Below are positions 16,500 through 24,824 of a stretch of 64,000 nt of DNA, one piece after another (the first letter of the stretch is position 1; each line of letters starts with the position of its first letter). The stretch is from Halorarum halophilum (GTDB lineage: Archaea > Halobacteriota > Halobacteria > Halobacteriales > Haloferacaceae): contig NZ_CP058529.1 of assembly GCF_013401515.1 (NCBI RefSeq), positions 1,488,001 to 1,552,000 of the forward strand, in the 5' to 3' direction. Below the pieces are notes generated by a model. It saw only the letters and a program-made list of their open reading frames with translations, was not told the origin of the DNA and did not search any database. The translations under genes were made by a program, and so were the position numbers.

Positions 16500-17942
16500 A
16501 TGCGCGCCACACGCCGCACGTGGACGGTCACCGCCGCGGGGCTGGTGGTCCTCCTTCTCGGGGTCGTCTCCGAGCGACCGCTGCTCCTATTCGCCGGTGC
16601 GGCAGTCGGCGCGTGGCTACTGTCCCGTCAGTACGCCGCATACCACTCGATCCGGGCGGTCCATTCCGACCTGTCGGTCGATGTCCGCCCCATCGAGTAT
16701 CACGTGCTCATCGAGCAAGACGTCCGGGTGACCGCGACGGTCCGGCTTGCGAACCCTGCCCCCGCCCCCGTCCGGCTTTCGTTCCCCGTTCCTGTCGCGG
16801 CAGTCGCCACCGCTGAGGATGCCCGAACTGTCGACGTCCCACGCGGGGAAACCGCAGCCGCGACGACGTTCGCCTGGTCGTTCCCCACAGCGGGCCGGTA
16901 CACAGTTCCACCGGCGACGGTGACGGTAACCGACACCGACGGGCTGTTCGCGGAGACGTTCGAGCGGGGCGAGCCAGTCACACTCCACGTCGACGCTCGG
17001 GAACCCCAGGACGTCACCGTCGGCCGGGGCGGCGAGAAGGTGGCGTCCCGGTACGGCGAACACCCTGCGGGGCGAAGCGGCACCGGTCTCACGCCAGCGG
17101 AGCTGCGGCAGTACCTCCCCGGGGACGCGCTCGATCGTATCGACTGGAAGGCGACCGCCCGGCTACACACACCGTACGTCCGGGAGTTCGAGGCGGAGAC
17201 TGATCGTCAGATCGTCATGGTGGTCGACCACCGTTCGCGGATGACCGCCGGACAACCGGGGGAGACCGCGTTCGAGTATGCCCGGGAAGTCGCGCTCGGA
17301 TTTACTGCGACAACGGAGGCGGCTGCCGACCCGCTCGGCTGCTGGACTGTCGGCGACGATGGCGTGACGGGGCAGATCTCGCCAGTCACCGGGGCAGCCG
17401 GATATGCTGGCATCCGTGACCGACTGCGACAGCTCTCGCCGACGGGATCGCCAGCACTGCCGACAACGGACTCACCACCGGGGAGCGGGGTGCTCCGTCC
17501 CACTGTCGCCCGTGAGCGCGCCACACGACTGGATGGGGACAGCTCACTGTTTGCGACGCGTCTCTCACCGTTTTTCGAGGCTGCTGATCCGTACATCCAG
17601 CGGCTGGCGGGCGATCCACTGAACGAGACGATTCGGCGGGTCCGCGTCGACGTCCGGGGCACGACGTGGCTCGTGATCCTCACCGACGACACTGACCGCG
17701 ACCGGCTCCGCGAAGCTGTCAGGCTCGCGACGAACGATGGGGGGTTCGCACTCGTGTTTCTCACCCCACAGGTGCTCTTCGAAGAGCGCGGCCTCGACGA
17801 CATCGAGGCCGCGTACGCTCGGTACGTCGACTTCGAGGAGTTCCGACGAGAACTCGACCGACTCCCCCGTGTTACGGCGTTCGAAGTTGGACCTGGCGAC
17901 CGGCTCGATGCGCTCCTGGCCGCACGGAGGCGAGCTCAATAA
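16500..17942 (+). CDS. DUF58 (VWA-like) protein
   Basis: The product has 480 residues. Two N-terminal TM helices (residues about 9-45) are followed by an extracytoplasmic or linker beta domain. The DUF58 signature ELRQYLPGDALDRIDWKATAR lies near residues 200-220, then a VWA-like core begins VMVVDHRSRM (MIDAS-like DxSxS is degraded to DHRSR). DUF58 proteins are the constant partners of MoxR AAA ATPases and are thought to act as adaptors in envelope-complex assembly. The matching MoxR gene is 2.5 kb further on, on the opposite strand. A 165-residue membrane protein follows on the same strand. Confidence 0.88.
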   Translation: MRATRRTWTVTAAGLVVLLLGVVSERPLLLFAGAAVGAWLLSRQYAAYHSIRAVHSDLSVDVRPIEYHVLIEQDVRVTATVRLANPAPAPVRLSFPVPVAAVATAEDARTVDVPRGETAAATTFAWSFPTAGRYTVPPATVTVTDTDGLFAETFERGEPVTLHVDAREPQDVTVGRGGEKVASRYGEHPAGRSGTGLTPAELRQYLPGDALDRIDWKATARLHTPYVREFEAETDRQIVMVVDHRSRMTAGQPGETAFEYAREVALGFTATTEAAADPLGCWTVGDDGVTGQISPVTGAAGYAGIRDRLRQLSPTGSPALPTTDSPPGSGVLRPTVARERATRLDGDSSLFATRLSPFFEAADPYIQRLAGDPLNETIRRVRVDVRGTTWLVILTDDTDRDRLREAVRLATNDGGFALVFLTPQVLFEERGLDDIEAAYARYVDFEEFRRELDRLPRVTAFEVGPGDRLDALLAARRRAQ

Positions 17943-18142
17943 GGACCGTTGGAGAACCATCCTGCCGAGACTAGCCCGAGTTTGCTGACGACAGGTCGGT
18001 GAGTGAGCCTCTGAGTCCGGGCGCAACGCTACCGCCCCAGAACCCACACCCAACGTGATGTGCGACGATTGGGTCGACAAGTCAGGGAGACAGCGCGGCA
18101 CTGAACGGACAGGTCTAAGCCACTCGATAGCAACGGCCCATC

Positions 18143-18640
18143 GTGTTCAGTCGGCTTGCATCGCGACGGTATCGGCTCACGCCAGCGCCCGTCATCGGCA
18201 CGACGGTACTGTCGCTTGTCCTCGGTGTGCTTGCGGGTCCGCTTGGCGCCCTCGGTGGCGTCGTGAGCGGCCTTCTCGCCGTTCTGTTCGGGCCGGTTGC
18301 CGGCATCCTGATCGCCCACCTAGTGGCGGTCCTCCTTCTTGGTCGCCCTACAGGTGTCGACCTCCTCCTCGTCGAACTGGGAGTTGCCCCGCTGCTCGCG
18401 ACGCCGCTCGTCGACCGACCGACCACTCGTGATGCAGTGCTCGTCGGGTGTTCGTCCATCGCGCTCGCTGCAGTCATCATCTTAGCCGACACCTCGACTG
18501 CCTCGTTGTGGCTTGTCGCCAGTACGCTGGCAGGCTGTGTCGCCATGACAGGCTACGCCCTCCACCGGTACGAACTTGTCGTACTCGACCTCGTTCCTGC
18601 GGATGCGACGGACGCACCATTGATGAGAGGTGGGACGTGA
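18143..18640 (+). CDS. small polytopic membrane protein of the MoxR-DUF58 cluster
   Basis: The product has 165 residues from a GTG start (MFSRLASRRY). About five hydrophobic helices fill residues 16-145, with a positively charged N-terminus inside. No family is recognised; similar short membrane proteins often occupy this place in haloarchaeal MoxR/DUF58 clusters. It lies 200 nt after DUF58 and 109 nt before the coiled-coil membrane protein on the same strand, probably in one transcription block. Function is unknown. Confidence 0.65.
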   Translation: MFSRLASRRYRLTPAPVIGTTVLSLVLGVLAGPLGALGGVVSGLLAVLFGPVAGILIAHLVAVLLLGRPTGVDLLLVELGVAPLLATPLVDRPTTRDAVLVGCSSIALAAVIILADTSTASLWLVASTLAGCVAMTGYALHRYELVVLDLVPADATDAPLMRGGT

Positions 18641-18749
18641 CTCCGCATAGTCGATCGCACGCGGACGTGAGTTACGCGCGCTTGACCCCTCTACACGCGA
18701 ATACAGGTGATAGCCGTGTGGTTCGTACTCACAACCGGTGGTGGCTCGT

Positions 18750-19679
18750 ATGAGTACTGACGTGGCTGATGTGGACGAGTCCGGAGGGAGACCGTCAGAG
18801 GCGGCCGCGGCCGAGGAGGTCGTCGAACTCCGCGCCAAGCTCGACCTGCTGGCCGAGGAGAATCAACGACTCCGAGCGGAGTACGTGCGCGCTCGGCAGT
18901 CTCAGTACCGTCGGGCGGCCATTGGACTTGCAAGCGTCGGACTGATCGGCGTCGCAGCGGGCGCGTTGCTCCCTGGCGTCCGGGACACGCTGCTCATCCT
19001 CGGCGCGATCGGCCTGTTCGGGGCTACCCTGACGTACTATCTCACCCCCGAACGGTTCATTGCCGCCTCCGTCGGGCGCGACGTGTACGGCGCGCTCGCG
19101 ACGAACGAAGTGGCGGTCGCCGACGAACTCGGGTTAAGCGACCACAGCGTGTACGTACCACTCACGGGTGCCCGCCCAGCCAGGCTGTTCGTCCCCCATC
19201 GATCGGCGTACGAGGTCCCACCGCCGGACGAACTTGAATCGACGTTCATCATCACCGAGAATCCAGCGTCGCGGGGGTTGGGGCTCGTCCCAACAGGGGT
19301 CCCGCTCTACCGCGAGTTCGAGCAGTCAACCACGGGCGCCGTTGCGGATGACCCGGCTGCATTGGCAGCACAACTTGGTGACGCGATCGTTGACGTGTTC
19401 GAGTTAGCAGACGCCACCGTCGCCGACGTGGACGATGAAGACGGCCGGGCGACGCTCAGGGTCACCGAGCCGGTGTTCAACTCGTCGGCCCGATTCGACG
19501 ATCCGATCTCGTCGCTGTTCGCCGTCGGGATGGCTGTCGGCCTCAACACCCCGGTCACTGCCGAGACGGTCACCACCGAGTCTGGATTCGTAGTGACGTG
19601 CAACTGGGCTGACGAGTCGGAGCCGGCTCCCACCGAGGGCCGAGACGCAGGCGCCGCAGATGAGGCGGTGCCCGAATGA
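18750..19679 (+). CDS. coiled-coil, two-TM membrane protein of the MoxR-DUF58 cluster
   Basis: The product has 309 residues from ATG 18750 (MSTDVADVDE). Residues 25-58 are a predicted coiled coil (EEVVELRAKLDLLAEENQRL). Two TM helices follow at about 61-98, then a soluble alpha/beta domain of about 190 residues containing FIITENPASRGLGLVP and LYREFEQSTTG. I know it only as a haloarchaeal conserved protein of MoxR-DUF58 loci. The coiled coil next to the membrane suggests oligomerisation or bridging to the cytoplasmic ATPase, which is inference. The YdjM-like gene starts 34 nt after its stop. Confidence 0.7.
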   Translation: MSTDVADVDESGGRPSEAAAAEEVVELRAKLDLLAEENQRLRAEYVRARQSQYRRAAIGLASVGLIGVAAGALLPGVRDTLLILGAIGLFGATLTYYLTPERFIAASVGRDVYGALATNEVAVADELGLSDHSVYVPLTGARPARLFVPHRSAYEVPPPDELESTFIITENPASRGLGLVPTGVPLYREFEQSTTGAVADDPAALAAQLGDAIVDVFELADATVADVDDEDGRATLRVTEPVFNSSARFDDPISSLFAVGMAVGLNTPVTAETVTTESGFVVTCNWADESEPAPTEGRDAGAADEAVPE

Positions 19680-19713
19680 GGCGCCGGATCGCCCGCCAAC
19701 ACACGGTCAGGCA

Positions 19714-20259
19714 ATGTGGCCAGTAGGGCACCTGGCAGTCGGGTACTTCTGCTACGTGGCAGTCGTGGCGTGGACTGACCGATCGCTTCCAGCCAACTGG
19801 CGGTCCCTTGCCGTGCTCGCGTTCGCGACGCAACTCCCGGATCTCATTGACAAACCGCTCGGGTACGCCGGAATTCTCCCCAGCGGCAGGTCGCTGGCCC
19901 ACTCGCTCGTCGTCGTCTTCGTCGCTACCGCAGGCGTCCGGCTTGCCGTCAGTATTGCGCGCGCCAGGCAGGATCTCCACCTGTCGCGGTCCATTCTGGC
20001 TGCGTACCGTCTTCCGCTACTGGTAGGCTACCTATCCCATCTCGTGGCGGACTCGTATGGAGCGCTTCTCGCCGGTGGGGTCTGGCGTATCCGGTATCTC
20101 GCGTGGCCGCTCCTCCCTGCGATCGAGTACGGATCTGACGGGGTCGCACCCTGGAACCGACTCCTCGCTATGACGCTCACCCCCCAAATCCAGGCGGAGC
20201 TACTCCTCGCTGCAGCCGCGATCGTGGTGTTTGTAGCACTCAGACTGAGGAAGCAGTGA
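19714..20259 (+). CDS. YdjM/DUF457-type membrane-bound metal-dependent hydrolase-like protein
   Basis: The product has 181 residues from ATG 19714 (MWPVGHLAVGYFCY). Conserved polar residues inside TM helices follow the DUF457/YdjM plan: GHLAVGY (H6), QLPDLIDKP (D), GRSLAHS (H) and YLSHLVADS (H, D). Together these form an intramembrane metal-like site. The YdjM family is annotated as metal-dependent hydrolase, but its substrate is unknown. It is the last gene of the rightward block starting with DUF58 and faces the MoxR gene convergently. Confidence 0.78.
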   Translation: MWPVGHLAVGYFCYVAVVAWTDRSLPANWRSLAVLAFATQLPDLIDKPLGYAGILPSGRSLAHSLVVVFVATAGVRLAVSIARARQDLHLSRSILAAYRLPLLVGYLSHLVADSYGALLAGGVWRIRYLAWPLLPAIEYGSDGVAPWNRLLAMTLTPQIQAELLLAAAAIVVFVALRLRKQ

Positions 20260-20398
20260 CGCATTTTGTGGCGAGGCGCTGTTTATCTCCATCGAGAGAG
20301 TTGCCAACCCAACCACTATGAGGAGTATTGAACGGAAATAACAACCCGAAGGTCGCGGCCAGACGGGACGAGAGGCACTAGCGAGGGACTACGTTCAG

Positions 20399-21415
20399 TT
20401 AGTTCGAATCGTGTTCTGCAGGTTTCTGGTCGGCCTCTTGTGGGGACTCGGCTGACGGGACACTGCTCGGCGCGTCGACGGTGTTGACGAGCCGGTCGAC
20501 GATGTTCACGGGGGACTCACCGCCGAGCTCCGCCTCCGTGGAGAGTACGAGTCGGTGGGCGAGCACTGGACGCGCAAGTGTCTTCACGTCGTCCGGAATG
20601 ACGTAGTCACGGCCCCGGATCGCTGCCCGTGCTTTGCCGGCATTGAGGAATGCCAGGGTCGCACGGGGGGACCCACCGTGCTCGACGTTGGGGGAGTCGC
20701 GCGTTGCGGCAACGATATCGAGGATGTACTCCCGGACCGGTTCGGAGACGTGAACCTCCTCGACCGCTTCACGGGCGGCCAGGAACGTTGCTTTGTCGAC
20801 CACCTGCCCTGCGGTCTCCGGTCCGAGGGTCGGGTCTTTATCGAATCGATCGAGAAGCTGGCGTTCCATCGCCCGGTCCGGGAGGTCGACAGTGAGCTTG
20901 AACTGGAAGCGATCGCGCTGCGCCTCGGGGAGGGAGAACGTTCCCTCCATCTCCAGCGGGTTCTGCGTCGCGATGACAGTGAACGGCTGGGGGAGTGGGA
21001 GCGTCTCGCCTTCGATCGTGACGTTCGCCTCCTCCATCGCCTCGAGGAGCGCGGACTGGGTCTTCGGCGTCGCGCGATTGATCTCGTCGGCAACAACCAT
21101 GTTTGCGAACACCGGCCCCTTCTGGAGCTCGAACGCTCCCGTTCCCTCTCGATAGACGTGGGTGCCGGTGATGTCCGCCGGGAGGATGTCCGGTGTCATC
21201 TGGATCCGATTGTACTCCAGTCCGGTCGCCCGCGCGACGAGGTTTGCGATGGTTGTCTTGGCGACGCCAGGGACTCCCTCGAGCAAGACGTGACCGCCGG
21301 TGAGCATGCTGATCGTGATCCCCTCGAGCACGTCGTCGTTCCCGATCAACACCCGCCCGACCTCCTCGCGAATCGTTGCATGGACGGCCGCTGGGTCGAC
21401 GTCTACGTCACTCAT
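20399..21415 (-). CDS. MoxR-family AAA+ ATPase
   Basis: Translation from ATG 21415 (MSDVDVDP) gives 338 residues. Walker A is GVPGVAKT at 47-54 (K53), and Walker B is VVADE ending at D110-E111. The MoxR-specific segments NRIQMTPDILPADITG and EEANVTIEGETLPLPQPF are intact, as are sensor 1 (ATQNP) and the C-terminal lid. MoxR ATPases act as chaperones that insert cofactors or assemble complexes together with DUF58/VWA proteins. It overlaps the upstream DUF4350 gene by 8 nt, so translation is probably coupled. Confidence 0.95.
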   Translation of the reverse strand: MSDVDVDPAAVHATIREEVGRVLIGNDDVLEGITISMLTGGHVLLEGVPGVAKTTIANLVARATGLEYNRIQMTPDILPADITGTHVYREGTGAFELQKGPVFANMVVADEINRATPKTQSALLEAMEEANVTIEGETLPLPQPFTVIATQNPLEMEGTFSLPEAQRDRFQFKLTVDLPDRAMERQLLDRFDKDPTLGPETAGQVVDKATFLAAREAVEEVHVSEPVREYILDIVAATRDSPNVEHGGSPRATLAFLNAGKARAAIRGRDYVIPDDVKTLARPVLAHRLVLSTEAELGGESPVNIVDRLVNTVDAPSSVPSAESPQEADQKPAEHDSN

Positions 21416-22541
21416 CGTCACGTCCTCGCCCACGGTGGGCAATAACAGCTGTTATGACACGATCGACCCTGTCCTCATCCCATTCGGGATGGCGTTCCCG
21501 AAGGGATGCTGCCAATGCCGCCTCGTCGATATGGAGTCTAGTCCTTCCCGAGACACCCTGTGTCCCTGACACCCGCCCGCGTGAGCTGTGAAGGTCGAAC
21601 GTGGCCACGAGACGGCGCCAGAAGGTGGCGCCGCTTCCGAGTATCGCGACGGCAAGGAGTCCGAGAACCCCCACCAGTGCCGTGAGAACGCTCGACTTCT
21701 GTAACGCAAGTGCGATCGCCACGAGCGGCGGTTGGCCTGTGACGTGAGAGTAGTCGAGCAGGACGCGGTCGTGTGCCCCCATGACGTTCGCGACGAACTG
21801 GGCGTTTCCAGGTCGGTCAAGCATCGTATTGATGAACGCACTCGGATCCGACACGACGATCACCTGCCCATCGCCAACCGATTCGACCGCGACCACTGGT
21901 CGTTTCTGCAGGGATTCCGACTGGTCCAACTCTTCGTTGCCGTTCGTATCGAGGTACCCGTACGCCGACGAGTTCGCCACGGGCGTCGCCTCGGAAGCGA
22001 CTGCCGTGCCGTTCTCCGTGGTGAGCACCGACCCATGATTGAGTGTGATTCCGTCGACACCGGCCGTCAGCGGGTGGTTGCCGACCCCGTCGGCGACGGG
22101 AAACGCGGGGCTCCGATAGTATCGTCGCTCGTCCCGGAGCGGGCGTCCGTCGACGCGTGTCGACGCCCCGACGCCAACGAGAAGTTCGTTCCCAGTCGAC
22201 CCGTAGTCTTCCGCGACGAGCAGCGTTCCACCCTCCCGAACGAATCGATTCAGGACTGCCTGGTCCGCGGGCCCATACGGCTCTTCGGGCGCCAGGACGA
22301 TCGCGACCGTCCCGCTGGGGTCGACCTCTCCGTACTCCGAAACGTTCGTCACGACCGTCGCCGTCGTATCCTCTCCATCAGCGATACCGCGGAGTTGCGA
22401 GGCGCCATCCCACTTGGCATTGTACGCACCGAAGGCGGCCGCGGACGTTACCCCTGCGACAATGATCGAGAGACAGAGTGCGGCGACTAGTGCGAGGAGT
22501 ACCGCGTGCGGGACCCCCATCGAGTCCGACCACGTGTCCAC
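21408..22541 (-). CDS. DUF4350-type membrane-anchored GATase-like protein
   Basis: The product has 377 residues. An N-terminal TM (residues 11-36) is followed by a GATase-like Rossmann ectodomain (TVAIVLAPEEPYGPADQAVLNRFVREGG) with VAEDYGSTGNELL, the DUF4350 core. A second TM lies at about 283-305 and a cytoplasmic tail follows. DUF4350 genes regularly accompany MoxR and DUF58; the domain may bind a ligand or peptide outside the cell. It starts one base from the 91-residue membrane protein's stop and overlaps moxR, so these three genes form one leftward operon. Confidence 0.85.
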   Translation of the reverse strand: MDTWSDSMGVPHAVLLALVAALCLSIIVAGVTSAAAFGAYNAKWDGASQLRGIADGEDTTATVVTNVSEYGEVDPSGTVAIVLAPEEPYGPADQAVLNRFVREGGTLLVAEDYGSTGNELLVGVGASTRVDGRPLRDERRYYRSPAFPVADGVGNHPLTAGVDGITLNHGSVLTTENGTAVASEATPVANSSAYGYLDTNGNEELDQSESLQKRPVVAVESVGDGQVIVVSDPSAFINTMLDRPGNAQFVANVMGAHDRVLLDYSHVTGQPPLVAIALALQKSSVLTALVGVLGLLAVAILGSGATFWRRLVATFDLHSSRGRVSGTQGVSGRTRLHIDEAALAASLRERHPEWDEDRVDRVITAVIAHRGRGRDDE

Positions 22542-22817
22542 TCAGATCACCCCCGCCGGCAGAATCGCGAGTATCCGTCGGATGACGACGTACCCAAAGA
22601 CGACCAGTCCGATCGCGATGAGCCACCTGAGCCGATGCCGCCAGGCCGGCCCGACAGCAACTGGGGCGGTGAGCTCGGTGACGACGAGGAAACCGATGAG
22701 CGAGACGACGAAGAACAACTCGTATGAAAGTGCCCCCAACAGGGAGAGAACAAGCGTCGCTGCCAGCATCCAGGCTAGCTGAGCCCGAACGAACGCGGTG
22801 CGGCTCCCCATTTCCAT
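22542..22817 (-). CDS. small three-TM membrane protein heading the moxR operon
   Basis: The product has 91 residues. Hydrophobic helices lie at about 14-32, 33-52 and 66-84, with basic loops between helices 2 and 3. No family is recognised. Its stop directly abuts the DUF4350 start, so it is the first gene of the operon. It could start at ATG 22817 or at the second ATG two codons later. It probably serves as a membrane subunit of the MoxR/DUF58 machinery (inference from context). Confidence 0.65.
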   Translation of the reverse strand: MEMGSRTAFVRAQLAWMLAATLVLSLLGALSYELFFVVSLIGFLVVTELTAPVAVGPAWRHRLRWLIAIGLVVFGYVVIRRILAILPAGVI

Positions 22818-22954
22818 GCAACCTGTCTCTGCCCCCCTGATACGAAAGTGTCGCTCTCGTCACCGATGAACCAGCCCACAAAAAGTGGACTGTCGAACGG
22901 AGCGAAACCGAAGTCTGGGCAGAAGAAACAACACGGTCGGCGAAATAAACCCCG

Positions 22955-22964
22955 TATCTATATC
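22955..22964 (+). promoter_or_regulatory. TATA box of the 38-residue membrane protein
   Basis: The sequence tatctatatc is centred 28 nt before ATG 22988, the normal leaderless spacing. Confidence 0.55.
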
Positions 22965-22987
22965 AAGTAATTGGCAATTTTCTGTCG

Positions 22988-23104
22988 ATGGAGTTGCGTC
23001 TCTCCGAGAAACCACGTGGATTGAACATCATTGGGTGGGTCATGTGGGCAACCGCCATCGCCATGGTGGTGGTCGTTCTGCTCTGGTTTCTCGCGTCACT
23101 GTAG
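22988..23104 (+). CDS. 38-residue single-TM protein
   Basis: A complete short frame: a basic and polar N-terminus (MELRLSEKPRGLN), then one hydrophobic helix rich in V, L and W (about residues 13-37) ending directly at the stop. It has its own TATA box at leaderless spacing. An AT-rich stretch with a hairpin-like tttccga...tcgggaaa follows about 27 nt after the stop. The orientation would place the short N-tail in the cytoplasm. Function is unknown; it is divergent from the moxR operon and could be a regulator or accessory subunit of it. Confidence 0.55.
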   Translation: MELRLSEKPRGLNIIGWVMWATAIAMVVVVLLWFLASL

Positions 23105-23407
23105 TCGTGTAGCTGAATAGAGGAAACGAATGCATTTCCGACGATACAGATATCGGGAAAGACCCAAAATACGCACAAATCTGTAATCTTCATCGCGGTT
23201 TACTGGCAAGTGACAAATTCACCACGCTCTCTTGAGGTACACAAACGAGTTAAATTCCGTACGAGAAACAAGAACAGTCAAATTGACGATCGGGAATGAA
23301 CTGTCCCGTCCCTTCCTAGAGGTCACTACGCCCCCCTATACAGTTGAACAATCGACGAAAGTAAACCGTCGATACGATATTCGACGTCAGTAGAACACCG
23401 CCGCCGA
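23105..23407. other. AT-rich spacer at the compositional boundary
   Basis: About 300 nt, clearly AT-richer than both sides, with no convincing gene. To the left, genes use more A/T at third positions; to the right, GC becomes very high and genes are mostly conserved housekeeping ones. It may mark the edge of an accessory region. Confidence 0.5.
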
Positions 23408-24640
23408 TTAATCGTCGAGCCCGACCAGCCGGTTCAGCGCGTACACTGTCCGGAGGATCTCGTCGGCGCCGCCGGGGGCGAACACGAGCTGGTCGGTCGC
23501 CTCGACGTGCTCCAGCACGGAGTCCGAGGAGTGGGCCGGCGCCGCCGCGATGCCGGCGTTCGCCTCGGCGGCCCACTCCATCACGCGGAGGTCCGACTTG
23601 CTGTCGCCCATGACGCAGACGAACGGGTCCTCGATCCCCAGCGCGTCCAGCGCCGCCCGCACCCCGGCCGCCTTGTCGAGGTCGTGGGCGGCCAACTCGG
23701 CCGCGTCGGCCCGGTAGAGCGCCACCGCCAGCCGTTCGAGGAGCGGCACCGCCTCCGCGTCGGAGTCGGCCGGCACATCGGCGCCGGCCCGCTTCAGCGA
23801 CGCCTCGATCTCGGGGTCGACGTCGGCGAAGAACGCGCGGGCCGCCGCCGGGCCGTCGGCCACGTCCGTCCGCTCGGCGACCGCCTCGCCGACCAGTTCG
23901 AGGAGGTGCGCCATCGCCTCGTCGATCACCTCGTCGGCGCGGTCACTCCCCGTCTCGTAGTTCGGTTTCAGGGTGACGTTGAACTCGTTGCCCTGGAGGT
24001 GGCAGCCCCGCCGGACCGACTCGGGCGCCTCACGCAGTACGCGCGAGCGGACGTCGTCGACGACCCCCCGTACGTCGTCGTCCAGGTCGTCGTACAGTAG
24101 GCGCTTCGTGTCCGCGCCGCTACCCGGCGTGAAGACGCCCGCGCCTGCTTCGTACACAACGGAGACGTCCCCGGAGTGGACGAGTTCGTTCCCGAGCCCC
24201 TGGACGAGGAAGCCCTTCACGTTCTCGAGCGTCTGGCCGGTACAGATGACGAGCGGGACGTCGTGTTCGGCGAACTCGGTGAGGAGGTGGAGGGTCTTGC
24301 GGGGGATCTCGTTGTCCGTGTCGCCGGCCGACCGGAGCGTCTCGTCGACGTCGAGCACGAGCGCGTTCACGCTCCGACCGTACTTGCCCCGGAGATCGAG
24401 CGCGGTGAAGGCGGCCTCGCGGTCCGCACGCTGGGCGACCGACGCGAGCACGTCGCCGTCCGGAACCGAGGCCTCGATGCCGGCGCGTCGCTCGGCGAGC
24501 GCGGCGTTCGCCTCGTCCCACCGGTCGAGCGCGACGCGGGAGTCGAGCGGGGGGAACAGGTCGACGAACTCGCGGTAGGCCCGCAACGTCTCGGTGTCGA
24601 ACTCGGCGTACAGTTCGTACAGCCGGTCGTAGAGGTCCAT
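23408..24640 (-). CDS. HAD-superfamily phosphatase with N-terminal helical extension
   Basis: The product has 410 residues. Residues 1-90 are an acidic helical extension. HAD motif I is LDVDET with nucleophile D97 and D99, motif II lies around VICTGQT, and motif IV is MGDSKSDLRVM near residue 345, so the Mg site is complete. A large insertion between motifs II and III forms a cap domain of the C2 type, as in sucrose-phosphate phosphatase-like or mannosylglycerate phosphatase-like enzymes. The substrate is unknown, possibly a sugar phosphate. It is divergent from the aminotransferase at 24825. Confidence 0.82.
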   Translation of the reverse strand: MDLYDRLYELYAEFDTETLRAYREFVDLFPPLDSRVALDRWDEANAALAERRAGIEASVPDGDVLASVAQRADREAAFTALDLRGKYGRSVNALVLDVDETLRSAGDTDNEIPRKTLHLLTEFAEHDVPLVICTGQTLENVKGFLVQGLGNELVHSGDVSVVYEAGAGVFTPGSGADTKRLLYDDLDDDVRGVVDDVRSRVLREAPESVRRGCHLQGNEFNVTLKPNYETGSDRADEVIDEAMAHLLELVGEAVAERTDVADGPAAARAFFADVDPEIEASLKRAGADVPADSDAEAVPLLERLAVALYRADAAELAAHDLDKAAGVRAALDALGIEDPFVCVMGDSKSDLRVMEWAAEANAGIAAAPAHSSDSVLEHVEATDQLVFAPGGADEILRTVYALNRLVGLDD

Positions 24641-24824
24641 GGGTGCGGTTCGGGGGCGTCTGGAATAAAACCAGACAACCTATGGGGGAAGTCCCGTTTG
24701 TAGTGGGGAGTCCCTCCCTTCGCGCTCGCCGTCGACGAACGCTCCGGGTGGGGCGGCCTCCGCGAACCCGGTCGATGCGTGTGACTGTCCCACACTTATT
24801 GGCCCCCCTGTCGAACACGTTCCC

